Assembly (NCBI GenBank): GCA_003599475.1
Contig: QZKK01000022.1
Span: 1 to 17,983, forward strand
Direction: 5' to 3'
Length of the DNA: 17,983 nt
Source: Desulfobacteraceae bacterium
GTDB taxonomy: Bacteria; Desulfobacterota; Desulfobacteria; Desulfobacterales; SURF-15
Below the pieces are notes generated by a model that did not search any database, was not told the DNA's origin, and saw only the letters and a program-made list of their open reading frames with translations. The first letter of the stretch is position 1; each line of letters opens with the position of its first letter. The translations under genes were made by a program, and so were the position numbers. This document shows, piece after piece, positions 7,868 to 15,721 of the stretch.

Positions 7868-8030
7868 TTCCGTCAATCCCTTGTAAATCGTGTTTGAATC
7901 GATTATATGTTTCGTAGGCTGCGATGATAGAGATCGGATAGGCCTTGAAGGTCACCTCGAGCGATCCCGCCTGCACTTTCCCAATGGAAAGCAAGCACTG
8001 GAATGGAATTCGCTCATCGAATGGAAAGTG

Positions 8031-11000
8031 ATGCGTCTATCAGATAAAAAACATGTAATCGCCGTGATCGGGATGGGGTGTCTCTTTCCGGAGGCGCCCG
8101 ATCTCAAGTCCTATTTGCAGATGCTCGTCCGGGGAAAAGATGCAATTTCCGATATTCCGTCCACACATTGGTCCCCCTCGGACTATTTCGATGAAGACCC
8201 GCAGAAACCGGACCGTGTTTATTGCAAGCGGGGGGGATTTCTTCCGCCGATCGATTTCGACCCGGTGGAATATGGCATCCCGCCGGCTTCGCTCGAAGCC
8301 ACCGATACTTCCCAGCTATTGGGTTTGATCTGTGCAAAAGCGGCACTAAAGGATGCGGCCGACACAGGCAACCGCCCACTCCTGCGCCAGAGAACCAGTG
8401 TCATCCTCGGAGTCACAGGAACCCAGGAGCTTGTCATTCCTTTGAGTTCGAGATTGGGTCATCCCATATGGCTGAAGGCGCTGCGGGCGTCCGGAATACC
8501 GCCGGAGACGGCTCGGGAGATCGTCACCCGAATATCGGATGCGTATGTCCCCTGGCAGGAGGATTCCTTTCCAGGCCTTTTGGGAAACGTCGTTGCCGGC
8601 CGCATCAGCAACCGATTGGATCTGGGCGGCACCAATTGCGTAGTGGATGCGGCATGCGCCAGCTCCTTGAGTGCGGTTCACCTGGCGGTCATGGAGCTCG
8701 CATCCGGCCGCAGCGATCGGGTGGTAACAGGCGGGGTGGACACACTAAACGATATTTTTATGCACATGTGTTTTTCGAAAACGCATGTGTTGTCTCGCAC
8801 CGGAGATGCCAGACCGTTTTCAAAGGATGCAGATGGTACGGTGCTGGGCGAAGGAATCGGGATGCTGGTCCTGAAGCGCCTTGAAGATGCAGAAAGGGAT
8901 CACGATCGAATCTATGCACTCATCCGGGCTATCGGTTCCTCCAGCGATGCCAGATCACAGAGCATTTACGCCCCCCGGGTCGAAGGTCAGGTCCGGGCAC
9001 TGGAAAATGCATACCGGCATGCCGGAGTCGAGCCGGACACGGTCGATCTTCTGGAAGCTCACGGCACCGGAACACGCGTCGGAGACCGGGTGGAATTTCA
9101 AGCTCTGCGGCAGGTGTTCGGGTCCGGCAGGAGACACTGTGCAGTCGGTTCGGTGAAATCGATGATCGGTCACACGAAAGCGGCAGCCGGCGCTGCAGGA
9201 TTGATCAAGGCAGCCTTATCCCTGTATCATAATGTTCTTCCCCCGACATTGAAGGTTGAAGCCCCCGATCCGAGCCTGGGAATCGAAGAAAGCCCCTTCT
9301 ATCTGAATACCGAACTTCGTCCATGGCTGAATCACAGCGAACATCCACGCCGCGCGGGGGTGAGCGCCTTCGGCTTCGGAGGAAGCAACTTTCATGTTGT
9401 CCTCGAAGAATATCAGCCGGCCAAAGAGTGCGTTTGCTGGGATGGCGCCGTCGAAATCATTGCATTGTCCGCACCCGAAAGATCGCTTCTGCTCCATCGG
9501 CTGGAAGAATCGAATCGACAGCTCCATTCTGGAGAACCGATATCTCTGATTGCCCATCGGACCCGCAAGACCTTCTCCCACAAGGATCCCTATCGCATTC
9601 TGATCCCGTTGGAGATGTTCCGGCTCGACGGGAATCCTGCCGGGGAAAGACTTGCCTTCTTCCTTACCGAAGCCTGCGATCTTCTTTCAACCGGCAAAGA
9701 AGAAAGATTGAGATCGATCCGGAGCCTCTATTACGGAAATTCTGCAGCACCCGGTGGAATGGCGTTCATGTTTCCGGGTCAGGGAAGCCAATACGTCGGA
9801 ATGGGGCGCGATCTCGTCTGCATGTTCCCGGAAGCTTTTTCGGTGTTGGAACGGGCCTGCCGGATTTTCGGTTCGGAACACCTCCTCGGTGATTTGATCT
9901 ATCCGATTCCATCTTACCCGGAGAAACCCAAATCGAACCTGGAACAACGGCTTAGAAGCACCGATATCGCTCAACCTGCCGTCGGTGCTCTCGACCTCGC
10001 ATGGTTTGACGTTTTGAGCCGATTCGGTTTGTCTCCGGATGCCTTTTGCGGCCACAGCTTCGGGGAAATCATCGCCCTTTGTGCAGCCGGCTGGATCGAA
10101 CCGGATGCGGCGCTGATGCTCTCTGTTTTTCGCGGCAAATATATGGCGGCCTCCGGGTCGGAAACCCCTGGCGCGATGCTGGCGGTGAGTGCACCCTTGT
10201 CGCAGATAGAAAGCCTCATCGATGGGAAATCGGACCTGGTTCTTTCCAATCGGAACAGCCCGACCCAAGGGATACTGTCCGGAACCTGCGAGGCAATCGA
10301 GGCTGCGGAAGAACGCTGCCGGCGGCTGGGGTTTAAAACGAGGCGCCTTCCGGTATCCGCCGCCTTTCACACCCGCTTTATGCGTGCGGCGTGCACCCCC
10401 TTCCGGGAACGGCTGGATACGATCGTGATTACGCCCACCGAGGTGCCGGTTTTTTCCAATCGAACCGGAAAACCCTACCCCAGAGATGCCGAACATGCGA
10501 AGACGCTGCTCTGTGAGCAGATCGTTCACCCCATCGACTTTATCGGAGATGTATTCAATCTTTACGAATTTGGTATACGGACATTTGTGGAGGTGGGGCC
10601 CCGTTCGGTCTTGACCGGCTTGATCGGATCGACCTTGTCGAACCGTACGATCGATGCTTTTTCCGTTGATGCCTCCAACGGCAAGGATCCCGGAATCGTC
10701 GATTTGGCAAAAACCCTCTGCCGGCTTGCCGCACTCGGGTATCCGGTGGATTTAAACAAATGGGAAGAACCGGTTGCAGAGCCGGAAAAATCGCGCTTTT
10801 CGATTCCTCTCGTGGGAACCAACTATCGGCGTCCCCCGGAATCGAACCCGGTACATAAGCCGGAACGTAAGATTGATCCGTGCAGTGATACAAAGGATTC
10901 GAACAGCGATTTACCCGTTCCTCGATCGTTTCTTCATCGTTTGAAGGAATCTTCAATCAATCAGGAATCCGAGATACCGATGGAAAAAGAAGGTATGAAG

Positions 11001-14000
11001 AATACAGGGACCGTTTCCGAAGCGCTGCGCGTCGCACGGGAGGGGTTGAAATCGCTGCAGCAATTGCAGAGGCAAACGGCAGAGGCTCATCAGAAGTTTC
11101 TAGAAACCCAATCCGTCGCCACAAGAGCCCTCCAGGAGATGATGGCGGGCACCCGGCGCTTGACGGGCATGCTGACGGAAGGGAATAAATATTCGAATCC
11201 TGCGGAATCCGAACCTTTACGGGTAGAGGGAAATCCGGCGCCAGCCGAACGCGTCATGGCTCCGCCGGAGAAAAAAACCGATCCTTCTCCTTCTCGATCC
11301 CTTCTCCCAATCGAGTCCATCGTACGCGATGTGGTCAGCCGATTGACCGGCTACCCGGCAGAAATGCTCGAGATGAACATGGACATCGAAGCCGATCTTG
11401 GAATCGATTCCATCAAACGGGTCGAAATTCTTTCCGCCCTGGAAGAGGCTCTGCCGGGCATTGAGAAGGTCCCGCCCGAGGTGATGGGATCGCTTAAAAG
11501 GCTTGGCCAAATCGCCGATTATGTAGGCATATCGCACAGGGCAGGTCCTTCCGCATCGGATCCGGTCGAATCGAAAAGCGATGCAGTCCGCGGAGAAACC
11601 GTCGAACTGCCGGAGCCGCAGCTTGCCGGAGCGAGTGCAAGGGACAAGATATCCGATACTCTGCGGGATGTGGTCAGCCGATTGACCGGCTACCCGGCAG
11701 AAATGCTCGAGATGAACATGGACATCGAAGCCGATCTTGGAATCGATTCCATCAAACGGGTCGAGATTCTTTCCACCCTGGAAGAGGCCCTGCCCGGAAC
11801 GAAAAAAATCTCGCCGGAGGAGATGGGCGGTTTGAAGACGCTCGGGCAGATTGCGGGCTTCCTGGCACAGCAGGATTTAAAGGAACATCCGGCATCGATC
11901 GAAAAACCTTTATCGAAAAACCCGGACATGGAAGCAGACGAAGCTTCTTTGAAACGATATCGCATTTCCGTCCTGGATAGGGTTTTTGAATCTGGTGATT
12001 CGGTTCGGCTGCCGAAAGAACGGGTCGTCTTTGTCGCTTCAAACAGGCCGCATATACCGTACAAACACGGCGATCTGGCGGACGCACTGGTACAGCGGTT
12101 TGACGGCTGCGGCATTACCGCGGCCGTAATCGATGCAGATCGGCTGGCCGGCGAAGGCATCAAGGGCAACCGACCGGAAGCCGCCGGACTGATCATTTTA
12201 CCGGGCATCGAATTGCCTCTTGCATTTTCACTTGCCCGCATGCTGGGACCCGAGCTTCTCGAATCCGCAGCTCGGGGAGGCGCTCTGTTTTCGACCGTTT
12301 CCCGTATGGACGGGAAATTCGGGTTTTCCGGTCGTGGATTCGACGATCCCATGCAGGGCGGTTTGGCGGGGCTTGTCAAAACCGCAAACCTTGAGTGGCC
12401 GAAGGTCTGTTGCCGGGCATTCGATATCTGTCCCGGATGGAAACAAACCGAGGCCATCGCCTCCACCATCGTAAAGGAACTGGTCTTTGGCGCCCGGGGC
12501 GGGCCTGTTGAAATCGGTCTGGACGAGACCTCTCGCTATCATCTAAACCTGACTCCCGAGGGCCGGAACGAGCGGCAGGAGCCTCTGAAGATCGCACCGG
12601 GGGATCTCATCGTGGTAACCGGTGGAGGGCGTGGAATCACGGCGGCGGCATCACGGATCCTGGGGGAGGCGAATCGCCCGACCCTGCTCCTGCTGGGCCG
12701 CTCCCCCCAACCTGCACCGGAGCCCGATTGGCTGATTCCGCTGACGGAAGCAGGAGAGATGAAGAAGGCGATTCTCGAGCATGAATTTTCGGGGGTTACC
12801 CCTACCCCCCTTGTCCTCGAGATGGCTTTCCATAAATATTCAGCCACAAGGGCCGTTTCATCGAATCTTGAAGATATCAAAAAAACCGGAGCTGCGGTGT
12901 TTTACCGTTCCGTCGATATCCGAAACCCTGAATCGGTCCAGGAAGTGATTTCCGAATTTCGATTTCTGCACGGGCCGGTGCGCGGAATCGTCCATGGGGC
13001 CGGTGTCGTGAAAGACAGGTGGATCGTTGACAAGACCGAAGACCAGTTCAGAACCGTCTTCGATACCAAGGTCGCCGGGATTCTCAACTTATTGGAGGCG
13101 ACCCGGAAGGATTCGCTTCACTATCTGGTTTTCTTCTCTTCGGTTGCAGGCCGGCTGGGCAACAAGGGACAATCCGACTACGCAATGGCCAACGAAGTGC
13201 TCAATAAAATCGCTCAACAGGAAGCATTCAAGCGGCCCGACTGCAAGGTGATTTCCATCAATTGGGGTCCCTGGGACGGTGGAATGGTGGTCGATTCATT
13301 GAAGAAGAAATTCAAAAAACAGGGGGCATCCTTGATTTCGATGGATGCCGGGGCACGGGCCATGCTCTCGGAAATGAAGTCCCCGGAAGGCCCTGTGGAA
13401 GTGGTCATCGGGGATACGGCCCTATCGCTGACAGATGAATCGGAACGCCTTCCGGAGTTATCGCATCCGAAGGATTCGAATACTGTCGAACCGGATCCAT
13501 TTTCACTCGCTTTCATTCGAGAGATCGATCTGGACCATTATCCGATTCTTCGATCCCATGTGCTCGATGGGAAGCCGGTGATCCCTCTTGCGCTGATTGC
13601 AGAATGGTTGAGCATCGCCGCGCTTCACCAGAATCCCGGTTTCGTGCTTCACGGGTTGGATGATCTGCGCGTGCTGAAGGGGATCCGGCTGGAGGGGGAT
13701 AGAAAAGAAATCAGGCTGCTTGCCGCCAACGCAAAGAAGCAAGGGAATGCTTTTAGAGTCGCTGTGGAGTTGCGCGACGGGACGGAAGAGGACCGGGAGG
13801 TTGTTCATTCCAGCGCGAAAGCGGTCCTGGTCGACAGTTTTCCCGATCCGCCGCCGTATGTGAATGGAGCCGTAAATCGGAACTCCTGCCTTCGACCTAT
13901 CCAGGAAGTCTACCGCGACCTCCTGTTCCACGGCGATCAGCTGCACGGCATAGAAGATATTCTCTGCTGCAGCCCGACCGGTATGACTGCACGCATCCGA

Positions 14001-14363
14001 TCGGCTCCTTCCCCGGACCGGTGGATGCGAAAACCGCTTCGAAGCCGCTGGGTGCTCGATCCGCTGGTCCTGGACAGCGCCTTCCAAATGGCAACCATCT
14101 GGTGTTTTGAAGAAAAGGGGATGGTTTCACTTCCAAGCTTTTGTCAAAGCTATCGACAGTATTTCGACTCGTTTCCTCCCGACGGCGTCACCGCGGTCCT
14201 GAATGTAACGGATGCCACCGACCGTAAAATAAGCGGAGATTTTGTCTTCCTGGATGCCTCCGACCATGTTGTCGCGCGGATGACCGGCTATGAAGCCGTC
14301 ATGGATGCGGCGCTCATCAAAGCTTTCCGGTCTCAGACCGGTACCGACAGCTATCGGCGGTAG
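8031..14363 (+). CDS. pfaA: PfaA-like megasynthase, KS-AT-ACP-ACP-KR-DH
   Basis: A 2110-residue type I iterative synthase of the Pfa (secondary lipid) family. Domains in order: ketosynthase (about 8-458; Cys209 in DAACASS, His344 in EAHGTGT, His381 in GHTKAAAG); acyltransferase (about 577-870; FPGQGSQ from 581, Ser676 in GHSFGE, His780 in AAFHT, a malonyl-type motif); a coiled-coil linker (about 990-1045); two acyl carrier domains with phosphopantetheine serines Ser1127 and Ser1240 in LGIDSIKR; a ketoreductase with a structural half (about 1330-1515) and an NADPH loop TGGGRG at 1530-1535, Ser1703/1704 and Tyr1717; and a PS-DH-type dehydratase (about 1820-2095; His1843 in HVLDGKPVIP, Asp2015 in LDSAFQ). 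All catalytic residues look intact. There is no enoyl reductase or thioesterase domain; the PfaD-like protein can supply the former. ATG 8031 places the KS close to the N-terminus, but its ribosome site (GGAAAG) is only 2 nt away; a GTG at 7890 would add 47 unconvincing residues. Confidence 0.93.
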   Translation: MRLSDKKHVIAVIGMGCLFPEAPDLKSYLQMLVRGKDAISDIPSTHWSPSDYFDEDPQKPDRVYCKRGGFLPPIDFDPVEYGIPPASLEATDTSQLLGLICAKAALKDAADTGNRPLLRQRTSVILGVTGTQELVIPLSSRLGHPIWLKALRASGIPPETAREIVTRISDAYVPWQEDSFPGLLGNVVAGRISNRLDLGGTNCVVDAACASSLSAVHLAVMELASGRSDRVVTGGVDTLNDIFMHMCFSKTHVLSRTGDARPFSKDADGTVLGEGIGMLVLKRLEDAERDHDRIYALIRAIGSSSDARSQSIYAPRVEGQVRALENAYRHAGVEPDTVDLLEAHGTGTRVGDRVEFQALRQVFGSGRRHCAVGSVKSMIGHTKAAAGAAGLIKAALSLYHNVLPPTLKVEAPDPSLGIEESPFYLNTELRPWLNHSEHPRRAGVSAFGFGGSNFHVVLEEYQPAKECVCWDGAVEIIALSAPERSLLLHRLEESNRQLHSGEPISLIAHRTRKTFSHKDPYRILIPLEMFRLDGNPAGERLAFFLTEACDLLSTGKEERLRSIRSLYYGNSAAPGGMAFMFPGQGSQYVGMGRDLVCMFPEAFSVLERACRIFGSEHLLGDLIYPIPSYPEKPKSNLEQRLRSTDIAQPAVGALDLAWFDVLSRFGLSPDAFCGHSFGEIIALCAAGWIEPDAALMLSVFRGKYMAASGSETPGAMLAVSAPLSQIESLIDGKSDLVLSNRNSPTQGILSGTCEAIEAAEERCRRLGFKTRRLPVSAAFHTRFMRAACTPFRERLDTIVITPTEVPVFSNRTGKPYPRDAEHAKTLLCEQIVHPIDFIGDVFNLYEFGIRTFVEVGPRSVLTGLIGSTLSNRTIDAFSVDASNGKDPGIVDLAKTLCRLAALGYPVDLNKWEEPVAEPEKSRFSIPLVGTNYRRPPESNPVHKPERKIDPCSDTKDSNSDLPVPRSFLHRLKESSINQESEIPMEKEGMKNTGTVSEALRVAREGLKSLQQLQRQTAEAHQKFLETQSVATRALQEMMAGTRRLTGMLTEGNKYSNPAESEPLRVEGNPAPAERVMAPPEKKTDPSPSRSLLPIESIVRDVVSRLTGYPAEMLEMNMDIEADLGIDSIKRVEILSALEEALPGIEKVPPEVMGSLKRLGQIADYVGISHRAGPSASDPVESKSDAVRGETVELPEPQLAGASARDKISDTLRDVVSRLTGYPAEMLEMNMDIEADLGIDSIKRVEILSTLEEALPGTKKISPEEMGGLKTLGQIAGFLAQQDLKEHPASIEKPLSKNPDMEADEASLKRYRISVLDRVFESGDSVRLPKERVVFVASNRPHIPYKHGDLADALVQRFDGCGITAAVIDADRLAGEGIKGNRPEAAGLIILPGIELPLAFSLARMLGPELLESAARGGALFSTVSRMDGKFGFSGRGFDDPMQGGLAGLVKTANLEWPKVCCRAFDICPGWKQTEAIASTIVKELVFGARGGPVEIGLDETSRYHLNLTPEGRNERQEPLKIAPGDLIVVTGGGRGITAAASRILGEANRPTLLLLGRSPQPAPEPDWLIPLTEAGEMKKAILEHEFSGVTPTPLVLEMAFHKYSATRAVSSNLEDIKKTGAAVFYRSVDIRNPESVQEVISEFRFLHGPVRGIVHGAGVVKDRWIVDKTEDQFRTVFDTKVAGILNLLEATRKDSLHYLVFFSSVAGRLGNKGQSDYAMANEVLNKIAQQEAFKRPDCKVISINWGPWDGGMVVDSLKKKFKKQGASLISMDAGARAMLSEMKSPEGPVEVVIGDTALSLTDESERLPELSHPKDSNTVEPDPFSLAFIREIDLDHYPILRSHVLDGKPVIPLALIAEWLSIAALHQNPGFVLHGLDDLRVLKGIRLEGDRKEIRLLAANAKKQGNAFRVAVELRDGTEEDREVVHSSAKAVLVDSFPDPPPYVNGAVNRNSCLRPIQEVYRDLLFHGDQLHGIEDILCCSPTGMTARIRSAPSPDRWMRKPLRSRWVLDPLVLDSAFQMATIWCFEEKGMVSLPSFCQSYRQYFDSFPPDGVTAVLNVTDATDRKISGDFVFLDASDHVVARMTGYEAVMDAALIKAFRSQTGTDSYRR
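11328..11460 (+). repeat. ACP-coding direct repeat, copy 1
   Basis: First of two near-identical DNA segments encoding the core of the carrier domains. Bases 11328-11425 are identical to 11667-11764 (98 nt without a difference); the next 35 bases differ at a few positions. The period is 339 nt (113 codons), so the frame is kept. Confidence 0.9.
11667..11799 (+). repeat. ACP-coding direct repeat, copy 2
   Basis: Second copy of the carrier-domain repeat, holding Ser1240. The identity with copy 1 ends at 11765. Flanking linkers are not similar, so the identity is confined to the folded core, which suggests a recent duplication or gene conversion. Confidence 0.9.
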
Positions 14364-14385
14364 GACAGGGTCCTAAAAAAGGGAG

Positions 14386-14416
14386 CGCCGGGTGGAGTTC
14401 CCGCTTCCACCCGGCG
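14386..14416 (+). terminator. Strong hairpin after the megasynthase gene
   Basis: A perfect 11-bp stem CGCCGGGTGGA / TCCACCCGGCG with a 9-nt loop lies 22 nt after the stop codon at 14363. No T-tract follows, so it is not a classical intrinsic terminator; it may stabilise the 3' end or aid termination. A strong Shine-Dalgarno sequence follows 9 nt later. Confidence 0.5.
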
Positions 14417-14433
14417 TCTATCAAAAGGAGGTT

Positions 14434-14481
14434 ATGAAAATGGGCTGTTCATTTCGTTTGCAAAGTACATACCAACTTTAA
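14434..14481 (+). CDS. Possible 15-codon small ORF with strong ribosome site
   Basis: A short frame MKMGCSFRLQSTYQL lies after AAAAGGAGG. The first ATG (14434) is only 2 nt from AGGAGG, the second in-frame ATG (14440) has ideal 8-nt spacing. It ends in TAA at 14479-14481. I recognise no family; it could be a small peptide, a translated leader with no remaining target gene on this strand, or the decayed start of a lost gene. The next gene is on the opposite strand. Confidence 0.3.
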   Translation: MKMGCSFRLQSTYQL

Positions 14482-14552
14482 AACAGCAAGGGGGGTTGCC
14501 TCATTACCTGTTTTCCTTTGTCTCTCCCGCGCAGCCGGCTGCCCGGGTGCGC

Positions 14553-14576
14553 AAAAATGTGTCCGATTTCTGACAC
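14553..14576 (-). terminator. Likely intrinsic terminator of the ferritin-like gene
   Basis: Read on the minus strand, a 5-bp stem GTGTC / GACAC with an 8-nt loop is followed by ATTTTTG, starting about 10 nt after the ferritin-like stop codon. The stem is short but the position and T-tract fit. A palindrome CAGCCGGCTG further on may help block convergent transcription. Confidence 0.45.
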
Positions 14577-14586
14577 CTCCGTCGGT

Positions 14587-15054
14587 CTATTGACGGGATT
14601 TGGCGAGAAACCCTTTCAGCGTCGCTGCGTGTCTCTTTTCCTGTGTGATGATCTCATCGACTGCCCCAGTGGTTGCAGCGTCCGATACGAACGAACGGAT
14701 CATCTCGTAAAAAATGACGGTATCTTGTTCAAATTCAATCATCTTCGAAAGGAGGCTCTCCATCCGATCGAATCGGGTAAGCTCGTTTTCATTTAGAGAA
14801 AAGTTCTCTTGGGCCATCATATCCCGTAAAAGCTCTCTTCCCATCGCATCGAGTTCTGCGGTATCTCTTTTTTCCTCTCCTGTCGGCCGCATGCCGGCAA
14901 ATGATTCTGCATGCCGCACCTCCTCATCGGCAATCCACTGAAAGAGGGAGATCAGTTTCGGATCGGTTGCCTTCCGCTGTGAGGAACGGAGCAGCTTTTC
15001 TCCGTTTTTTTCGATTTGAATGGCGATTTCGATCACATCTGCGATGGAAAACAT
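14587..15054 (-). CDS. Ferritin-like diiron protein (rubrerythrin-type four-helix domain)
   Basis: A 155-residue all-helical protein with the complete diiron ligand pattern of rubrerythrin-type ferritin-like domains: Glu15 in helix 1 (QIEKNG), Glu45 and His48 in helix 2 (ExxH in DEEVRHAE), Glu109 in helix 3 (EFEQDTVIFYE) and Glu139 and His142 in helix 4 (ExxH in QEKRHA). It lacks the C-terminal rubredoxin domain, so it is not a full rubrerythrin. Related stand-alone proteins are linked to peroxide handling or iron storage in anaerobes. The ATG at 15054 has GGAGG 7 nt upstream. It is downstream of the universal stress protein gene, separated by the 9-bp repeat block, and may be the last gene of that operon. 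The true substrate cannot be told from the sequence. Confidence 0.88.
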   Translation of the reverse strand: MFSIADVIEIAIQIEKNGEKLLRSSQRKATDPKLISLFQWIADEEVRHAESFAGMRPTGEEKRDTAELDAMGRELLRDMMAQENFSLNENELTRFDRMESLLSKMIEFEQDTVIFYEMIRSFVSDAATTGAVDEIITQEKRHAATLKGFLAKSRQ

Positions 15055-15078
15055 GGCTCTGCCTCCGGCGAATCGTTG

Positions 15079-15120
15079 AAATCGTTACACGTTAAAATCG
15101 TTACACGTTGAAATCGTTGA
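15079..15120. repeat. 16-bp period repeat, inverted relative to the 9-bp array
   Basis: Two full units beginning AAATCGTTACACGTT start at 15079 and 15095, with a partial third at 15111. The stretch 15106-15120 is the exact reverse complement of 15217-15231 inside the 9-bp array, giving a possible 15-bp stem in the transcript. Confidence 0.8.
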
Positions 15121-15142
15121 TTGTTGAGTTTTAATAGAACGC

Positions 15143-15250
15143 TTTCAACGGTTTCAACGACTTCAACGGTTTCAGCGACTTCAGCGACTTCAGCGACTTC
15201 AACGACTTCAACGGCTTCAACGATTTCAACGTCTTCAACGATTTCAACGG
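15143..15250. repeat. Twelve-unit 9-bp tandem array (YTTCARCGN)
   Basis: Twelve consecutive 9-bp units with consensus YTTCARCGN and no insertions. The final unit (15242-15250) overlaps the stop codon of the universal stress protein gene at 15244-15246. Because it lies between two minus-strand genes it would be transcribed if they form one operon. There are no unique spacers, so it is not a CRISPR array. Confidence 0.92.
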
Positions 15251-15690
15251 TTTGAAACCGGCACGGTAATCACAGGGACCGGGGAGTTTTTTACGACCCT
15301 TTCAGCCACGCTGCCGAACTGAAATTGACCCTTTTCCCCCCGGGTCGCCAGCACCACCAGATCGATTCCTTCTTTCTCGACAGTTTTCAGTATTTGAATC
15401 GCCGGATCGCCCACGGCGACATGCTTGATGTAGAGCGGGCATCCTTCGAGGTATTTTTCACAGATTTGATCCAGCCTCTTCTTTGCTGTTTCCCGGCTGT
15501 GGTCCATCAGCTTCTCGATCGTGCTCTGATCGAATTGACCATACCAGCCTTCGTGGTGGGCGATGTCTTCGATCACATAGAGCACATGAATTTCGGTCTG
15601 GTATTTTTCCGAAAATGACCGAACGTGCGGAAGCGCCGCTTCGGAGCTCTGTGAAAAATCCGTGGGCCATAGTATTTTCTTCATCACCAT
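15244..15690 (-). CDS. Universal stress protein (UspA family)
   Basis: A 148-residue single-domain Usp protein with the usual Rossmann-like alpha/beta fold. It begins with KKILWPTDFS, with the conserved nucleotide-contact Asp11, and has the V-x-V-GDP segment (91-95) and the C-terminal GSVAERVV (126-133) followed by a PVPVITV strand. The ATP-binding loop is unusual: the family pattern G-2x-G-9x-G(S/T) appears here as Ala115-TR-Gly118, seven residues, Gly126-Ser127. The first glycine is replaced and the loop is two residues shorter, so ATP binding is uncertain. The ATG at 15690 has GGAGG 6 nt upstream. The dehydrogenase-like gene ends 31 nt upstream on the same strand, indicating an operon. Its role is probably stress survival, but no partner is defined. 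Confidence 0.92.
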   Translation of the reverse strand: MVMKKILWPTDFSQSSEAALPHVRSFSEKYQTEIHVLYVIEDIAHHEGWYGQFDQSTIEKLMDHSRETAKKRLDQICEKYLEGCPLYIKHVAVGDPAIQILKTVEKEGIDLVVLATRGEKGQFQFGSVAERVVKNSPVPVITVPVSNR

Positions 15691-15721
15691 TCAAATCCTC
15701 CCTGCAGGCGACCGCAGCCCT

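Noticed and set aside
7890..8030. N-terminal extension of the megasynthase from GTG 7890
   Set aside because: The 47 extra residues have no family likeness and no ribosome site; KS domains of this family begin close to the N-terminus, matching ATG 8031.
9687..10529. 280-codon minus-strand frame inside the megasynthase
   Set aside because: It lies antisense to the AT domain with its intact active site, and its composition is unlike a real protein.
11690..12469. 259-codon minus-strand frame inside the megasynthase
   Set aside because: It is antisense to ACP2 and the KR structural half; no domain is recognisable.
15143..15250. CRISPR-like array
   Set aside because: Units are 9 bp, contiguous and without spacers, and no cas genes are present.
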